A DNA stretch of 64,000 nt, from the NCBI GenBank assembly GCA_023105745.1, contig JALGQZ010000001.1, positions 49,475,662-49,539,661 of the forward strand, given 5' to 3'. Under the pieces are notes generated by a model. The model ran no database searches, had not been told where the DNA came from, and saw only the letters and a list, made by a program, of their open reading frames with translations. Source of the DNA: Austropuccinia psidii (Eukaryota; Basidiomycota; Pucciniomycetes; Pucciniales; Sphaerophragmiaceae). Of the stretch, positions 59,635 through 64,000 are shown one piece after another; the stretch's first letter is position 1, and every line of letters starts with the position of its first letter. The position numbers and the translations under genes are program-made.

Positions 59635-61471
59635 TGTAAGGTGTGGATATGAAACTTTGATTAAAAATCAAGTACTTTTCCTGTCCTCAAAATTTGTATA
59701 AGGTAAAAATCAATTAAAAATAGTATGAAATACTATTTTTAAGAGAAAACACGCCAATTTTATTGTTTATAACTTTATTAGTATAAAACAATAATATTAT
59801 AAAAATTTATTGTTTTACCAACAATAAAAATTTATCCAAAAAATACTCTACAAGAGATATTTTAAGGCTACAAAAGAAATTTCTTCAAGAGCAATTTCAA
59901 TTGGAATTAATTGAGCAAAGAACTGCAAGCAATTAATTAAAGAACAAAGTCTTTAAAAAGAATATTAAAGAGAAAACACGCCCAAAAGTGACCAGAGTGA
60001 ATTTGGAAACAAAGTGACAAAGTTTACAGTGATGAAAGATGCTTTAATTCACTTTTGGGGTGGTTCAGGGGTAAAAATGATTATAAGAGTTACAAACAAT
60101 GATTATAATGATCTTTTCACGTGGTAAAAGGATTAAAATGATTTAAAAGTGGTGGTTGGAATCTTTGATTGATTGGTTTAACAGTTTTAAACTAATTAAT
60201 AAAAGGAAAAGATTCTAACATGAAGAGAAAAGTGGGGCAAAGAAGACATTCTTTTATAGCCATCAATTGTCTTACTCCAAAAGTAAAATTTACTCTTGTC
60301 AGTCGTGAAAAACAGTCTGACAACAGAAAAGCCAATTATGGCATCATTGAACCCTGGTTTAGACCAAAAAGGGCTGGTTTAAGCCATTTTTAGCCATTTT
60401 TAGCCATTTTAGACCCTTAAATCAGCCATTACTATAGCAATACCAGGCCTAGAGCCTTCAAAACACGTCAGAATGTGTGTCAGAGGCTTAGAAACCAGTT
60501 AAAACTGTTTTTATTATGATTGTTTTATCTTAAGGGTAGTTTTACCCTCTTGGCAACAGCTAAAACTACCCCAGTTGGTATCAAAACCTCATCATCAATT
60601 GAGTCCACAGACCCTGTAACTCAATTCCAGGCCAAAAGTGATGAACTTTTGCGTGAATTTTGACAACCCACGCCTGTCAGCAAGGATTTTGGGGGTCTAG
60701 CTCCCCCTTAGAGCTGAAGTTCCTTTTCCCCCCCAAATTTAATCTTTCCAATTTATTTTTCCTTTAATTCCTCATCATGTATTATACTTATAATTTACAT
60801 ATGTAATTCAATTCAATTTTACAGTACAATACAGTAACAATTGACACCTCATATGTAAATCAAAGTTCACTTATGTAATACACGCGCACATTTTGACATT
60901 TCAATTGAATTCAATTGAAAATACTTCAATTCCTCATAACTTCTAAACTAAACACAACACCTCAATTTTAACACAAAAATTGATGGTTAACACCACATGT
61001 GGTGTGAATTAAATTAAGGTTTTGAGGATTTTCAACTTTTGTATTGAAAATACTAAAAACTTAATTTAAGCTTATTTAGAGTTGAGTTACAAGAATTTCA
61101 CTCAGAGGTGACCCCACCTGTTTTTTTATGAGGAATCCAATGGTGAAATAAATTTTATATGTTTATTTATTGGATAAAAAGTTATAATAAATTTTATTTA
61201 ACTTTTTTCCAAATTTATTTATTTTTTCACAATTTTGTTAAAGTTTCATTTTTACTTAATTTTTTCAACTATAAATGTAATTTTATATTTACAAAATTTA
61301 ATGTATTTTTTATCTTTAAATTATAATTAATTTTTTATTTTTAATATAATTTTATATTTATATTTTGATTTTTATTTTAATAATATAAATAAATTTATTT
61401 TATTTATATTAATATGTTATTTTTTATATTTGTGGTCTTTTGGGTATATGAAATTACCTCTAAGGCTCACA
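59635..61471 (-). mobile_element. LTR family A, 5' LTR of element 3
   Basis: 1837 bp with the same ends as the 3' LTR and the TATA box at 60251-60261 (complement). Candidate donor sites for a leader intron lie downstream of it but none is certain. Confidence 0.9.
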
Positions 61472-61476
61472 TGAGA

Positions 61477-61710
61477 GGTCAAAATTAAGGTTTATGCTCA
61501 GCAACAACTTTGAGCAGGAATAACTTTTTATTCTTTGTCTTATGGTGATGGGACTTATGTTTTCAGGAAGATGTGAGTTTCCTCTTTCTTTTGATACCTT
61601 TTGAGCTAATTTGGCTCAGTTCCGTGTTTTGGTGGTATCTTGGCTGTACCATTGATTTATAGTATTTTGGCTGTCATGCTTGTGCTCTGGTTTTGAGTCA
61701 CAGGCTGACA
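61477..61710 (-). mobile_element. LTR family E, right part of element 4 3' LTR
   Basis: Continuation of 50174-51377 after element 3. Ends GAGTCACAGGCTGACA, then the polypurine tract (61711-61730, sense CTTTTTTGGAAGGAGGGTA). Confidence 0.8.
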
Positions 61711-61734
61711 TACCCTCCTTCCAAAAAAGGCTCA

Positions 61735-62834
61735 TCATTGATGAGACTGTTCAGTCCTCCTAGAGGCCCTGAATCTCCTTAAGTGAAGGTTCTCATCTGG
61801 TATGGCATCCTCTGCCAACCATTTGTCTTTATCAGCTCTCTGGCTCTTGAATCTGACTAAGTATTGTCTTTGATCCTTCCCATTGAGTCTGATTTTTCTG
61901 GCCCTGATGATCTTCTTCACAGGTCCAGGGGAGTCCTGTATTTCCACTATCTCACGTGGTGTGAGGTTCTTCCTCCTGGAGGGGAATTTATCCTCCCCTG
62001 TTTGGAAGTATGGTTTGACCAAGCTTACTGGAAAGACTGGATGTTTCCTGGAAAATTCCTCTGTGAGCTTGACTTCCACTGCATTCTTTCCTATCAACTT
62101 AATGATAGTGAAGGGCCCTACAAATGAGTCTCTCATTTTCTTGGGTCCTCTGAGATTGTTAAAGTTCAGTGTAGACACTAACACCTGGTCCCCTTCCTTG
62201 AAGTCAGGTTCCATATGTGCTTTGTCCCACCTTTGCTTGTTATACTCTTTGGCCTCAGCTATGCATTTGGAAGCAGTATCACAGGCTTTCGCCCACATAT
62301 CATGGAAGTCTTTGGCTGTGGGGTGGATGGTCAGAAGATTTTTCTTCAAGTGATCCACAGGTAACAGGGGATTCCACCCTTTCTCTACCAGTGCAGGTGT
62401 TTTTCCTGTGGTAGAGTGCTGGCTTGAATTATAAGCCAGTTGGACAGCTGGTAAGAGGGTAACCCAATCAGGGTGTATCCCTCATGGTCCTTGTATTCCA
62501 TGCCATAGGCACAGAACCTCCTGAGGAGGTCCTCCGTTGTTTGGATCATCCTCTCAGCCAGGCCATCAGTTTGTGGATGGTAATCTGTGGAAAAGGCAAG
62601 CTTGGTGCCAAGCATGTCATATAAGTTGGTCCAAAATTCTGATGTGAATTTTGGGTCCCTATCACTAATGATGATTTTAGGGACTCCACAGGTAGATATG
62701 ATGTTATTCCAGAATAACAGAGCAGTATCCATGGCTGTGTCTTCTTTATGGCATGGTAGACACCTCATGCTCTTGCTGAACCTATCAACTATGATCAAGC
62801 ACTCTTTGGTCCTGTCCTCACTCATGTGTCCCAT
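61735..62834 (-). pseudogene. Element 4 integrase and chromodomain, with internal deletion
   Basis: Minus strand. 62834-62385 holds the core: [18 protein letters not shown] and [10 protein letters not shown]. The frame jumps from HMSEDRTKE of the zinc region directly to CLIIVDR, so about 70 residues are gone, including the CC pair and the first catalytic Asp (the MDWVTG motif). A one-base loss near 62470 shifts the frame before DWVT/LPA. 62358-61735 holds GDQVLVSTLNFNN, GPFTII, VSLVKPY and a chromodomain-like end (QYLVRFKS to LRRFRAS). Not functional. Confidence 0.8.
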
Positions 62835-64000
62835 ATACGGGCAGTCATGGCATTCCTGCAGGACAATGAGATGTGGTCTCTGTCTACCACTGTGAGTGCA
62901 CTAGTGTGCTTCTCTCTGTGGTAGAGCAGGCCATCTATAAGAAAAAACTTGTTATCCTTATAGGCCCTCAACCAGAGTTCTTCCAGCTGGGATTCCAGTT
63001 CTGGGCTCCTGTATTTCTGTTGAAGGAGTTGTAGTAATATGCCACACTGTTTGTGTTTGGCATAAGACTTTAGTACTGCACTAAAAAATTCATTGTCCAG
63101 TTATGAGGAACTTATTCCTAGTATGGGAGTTTCTGTTCCTTCTGAATCAGTGTTTCCACTGTCAAGGGTCCCACTTTCTGGTGCCCATTCAGAGAATCTG
63201 AAGTTTTTCTTCCTATCTACTTCCATGAAGTGGATGGGGAGTTTTGCTGCAACTTCAGGGTCATAAGCTGGATTGCTTTTGACATTATCTAGTGGCCATC
63301 TGCTAAGGCCATCTGCATTGGTATGGCTTTTAACTTCCTTGTATATAATGGTCATGTTCCCTCTATATTCCTGGATGGCTATTTGCCATCTCAGAATATG
63401 TCTATTTTTAGTAAAGACTTCAAGGCTGTGCAGTCTGTATAGACTTCAAAGACTGCACCCTCCCAATAATAATGGAGTTTTTCCAGAGCCCAGACTAGAC
63501 ATAGACATTCAGTCTGGGTGGCCCCATACCTGGCTTCTGAATCTTTCAGTTGCCTAGAGATGTAACATATCACACCTTCTCTTGGTTCACCATCTACAAT
63601 CTGTCTTTGGTGAAGGGCTGCCCCTAATCCTTGGCTACATGCTGCATCTATGTATAACTTGAATGGTAGTTCAAAGTCAGGCATGATGAGCACAGGTGCA
63701 TTTGTGAGTTCATGTTTGATCCTCTCATATGCATCCCTTCTTTCCTTTGTTATTTCAAAAACTACATCTTTTGAACATAACTTGTATAAACTACTAGTTA
63801 TGTGGGCAAAATTTTTGATGTGGTTCCTATAGTAGCTAGCAAACCCAAGGAAAGATTGCATCTCTTTGATGCTCTTTTGTACTGGCTTTTGTAGTACTGC
63901 TGCTACCTTGTTCTGGTCAATTGCCAGACTAAGACCTGAGACTTTATGTCCTAGAGCCAGTAGATCTTGTTGGACAAAATTACACTTTTTCAGTGAAATT
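62835..64000 (-). pseudogene. Element 4 reverse transcriptase end and RNase H
   Basis: Minus strand, entering from the right edge. 63861-63391: [18 protein letters not shown]-like stretch, RNase H start [48 protein letters not shown], then a frameshift near 63400. 63355-63101: NADGLSRW and a variable acidic linker ending GISSS-stop. 63100-62835: remains of the linker and the integrase zinc region start ([14 protein letters not shown]). Two frame breaks mean no intact polyprotein. RNase H is unusual in having two extra residues (CS) after LYIDAA. Confidence 0.75.

Larger units (their letters stand above)
51378..61471 (-). mobile_element. Element 3, intact family-A Ty3/gypsy chromovirus
   Basis: 10.1 kb element with a perfect target duplication TGAGA (51373-51377 and 61472-61476), two LTRs (61471-59635 and 53215-51378) that differ at about 18-20 positions by eye (~1%), a primer-binding site, a polypurine tract and an unbroken Gag-Pol frame. 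The only copy in the window that could be autonomous. Inserted in the E LTR of element 4. Confidence 0.95.
50174..64000 (-). mobile_element. Element 4, E-family Ty3/gypsy element (5' part outside window)
   Basis: Minus-strand element: 3' LTR of family E in two parts (61710-61477 and 51377-50174), polypurine tract 61711-61730, then Pol to the window end. Element 3 is inserted in its LTR. The left edge TGTCAGG abuts LTR C sequence; a C-rich TTTTCCCCC flank prevents a sure call of the target duplication. Confidence 0.8.

Noticed and set aside
60700..60725. Self-priming site: LTR A sequence AGACCCCCAAAA resembles the complement of the primer-binding site
   Set aside because: It lies well upstream of the TATA box, in U3, so it would not be at the transcript 5' end as self-priming requires.
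1..64000. CRISPR arrays or bacterial operons
   Set aside because: No regular short repeats with spacers and no prokaryotic gene organisation; introns, LTRs and tRNA introns point to a eukaryote.

Overview
The window looks like a repeat-dominated, AT-rich intergenic region of a filamentous fungus. The best match from memory is a rust fungus: the intact polyprotein resembles the Ty3/gypsy (chromovirus) polyproteins I associate with Austropuccinia psidii. That species call is recall, not a search. I find no ordinary host protein gene. Nearly everything is LTR retrotransposon at various stages of decay, plus a few intron-containing tRNA-like genes.

Five LTR families recur; A to E are my own labels. 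A (about 1.84 kb) is the LTR of the intact element 3 (51378-61471) and of an older copy A' (6290-21072). C (about 1.98 kb) is the LTR of the broken element 2 (6961-17564). D (about 1.9 kb) belongs to element 1 (970-4103) and to two solo LTRs. B (about 1.55-1.6 kb, or 0.77 kb in a short form) is mostly solo LTRs. E (about 1.43 kb) belongs to elements 4 and 5. Many insertions have visible 5-bp target-site duplications, which fixes their ends and order.

Layout: 1-4103, a short B-family element cut into minus-strand element 1. 4104-6215, an old reverse-transcriptase remnant split by a solo B LTR. 6290-21072, minus-strand element A' split by complete element 2 and by a solo B LTR. 23717-28537, a three-level nest (E in D in B). 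22725-23711 plus 28543-31729, a segment duplicated at 41512-44893, including an inverted pair of intron-bearing tRNA-like genes. 34069-41505, B, E and C LTRs plus minus-strand element 5, cut by a solo D LTR. 45798-45905, a tRNA-Glu-like gene. 45906-49060, nothing recognisable. 49061-64000, a C LTR cut by element 4, whose E LTR is cut by the young element 3.

The most interesting observation concerns the 5' coding region of these elements. Element 3 appears to encode one 1974-residue Gag-Pol, but comparison of copies 1, 2, 3 and A' shows that the conserved protein in the first 660 nt lies in a different frame. With two small phase-1 introns that sit at matching places in the copies, it becomes a continuous ORF1 of about 258 residues. 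In element 3 ORF1 ends in an ATGA overlap with the first Met of the Gag frame that is conserved between copies. This suggests a spliced accessory or Gag-like ORF1, with Gag-Pol reached by termination-reinitiation, and that the first 220 residues of the apparent polyprotein are out-of-frame or dual-coded.
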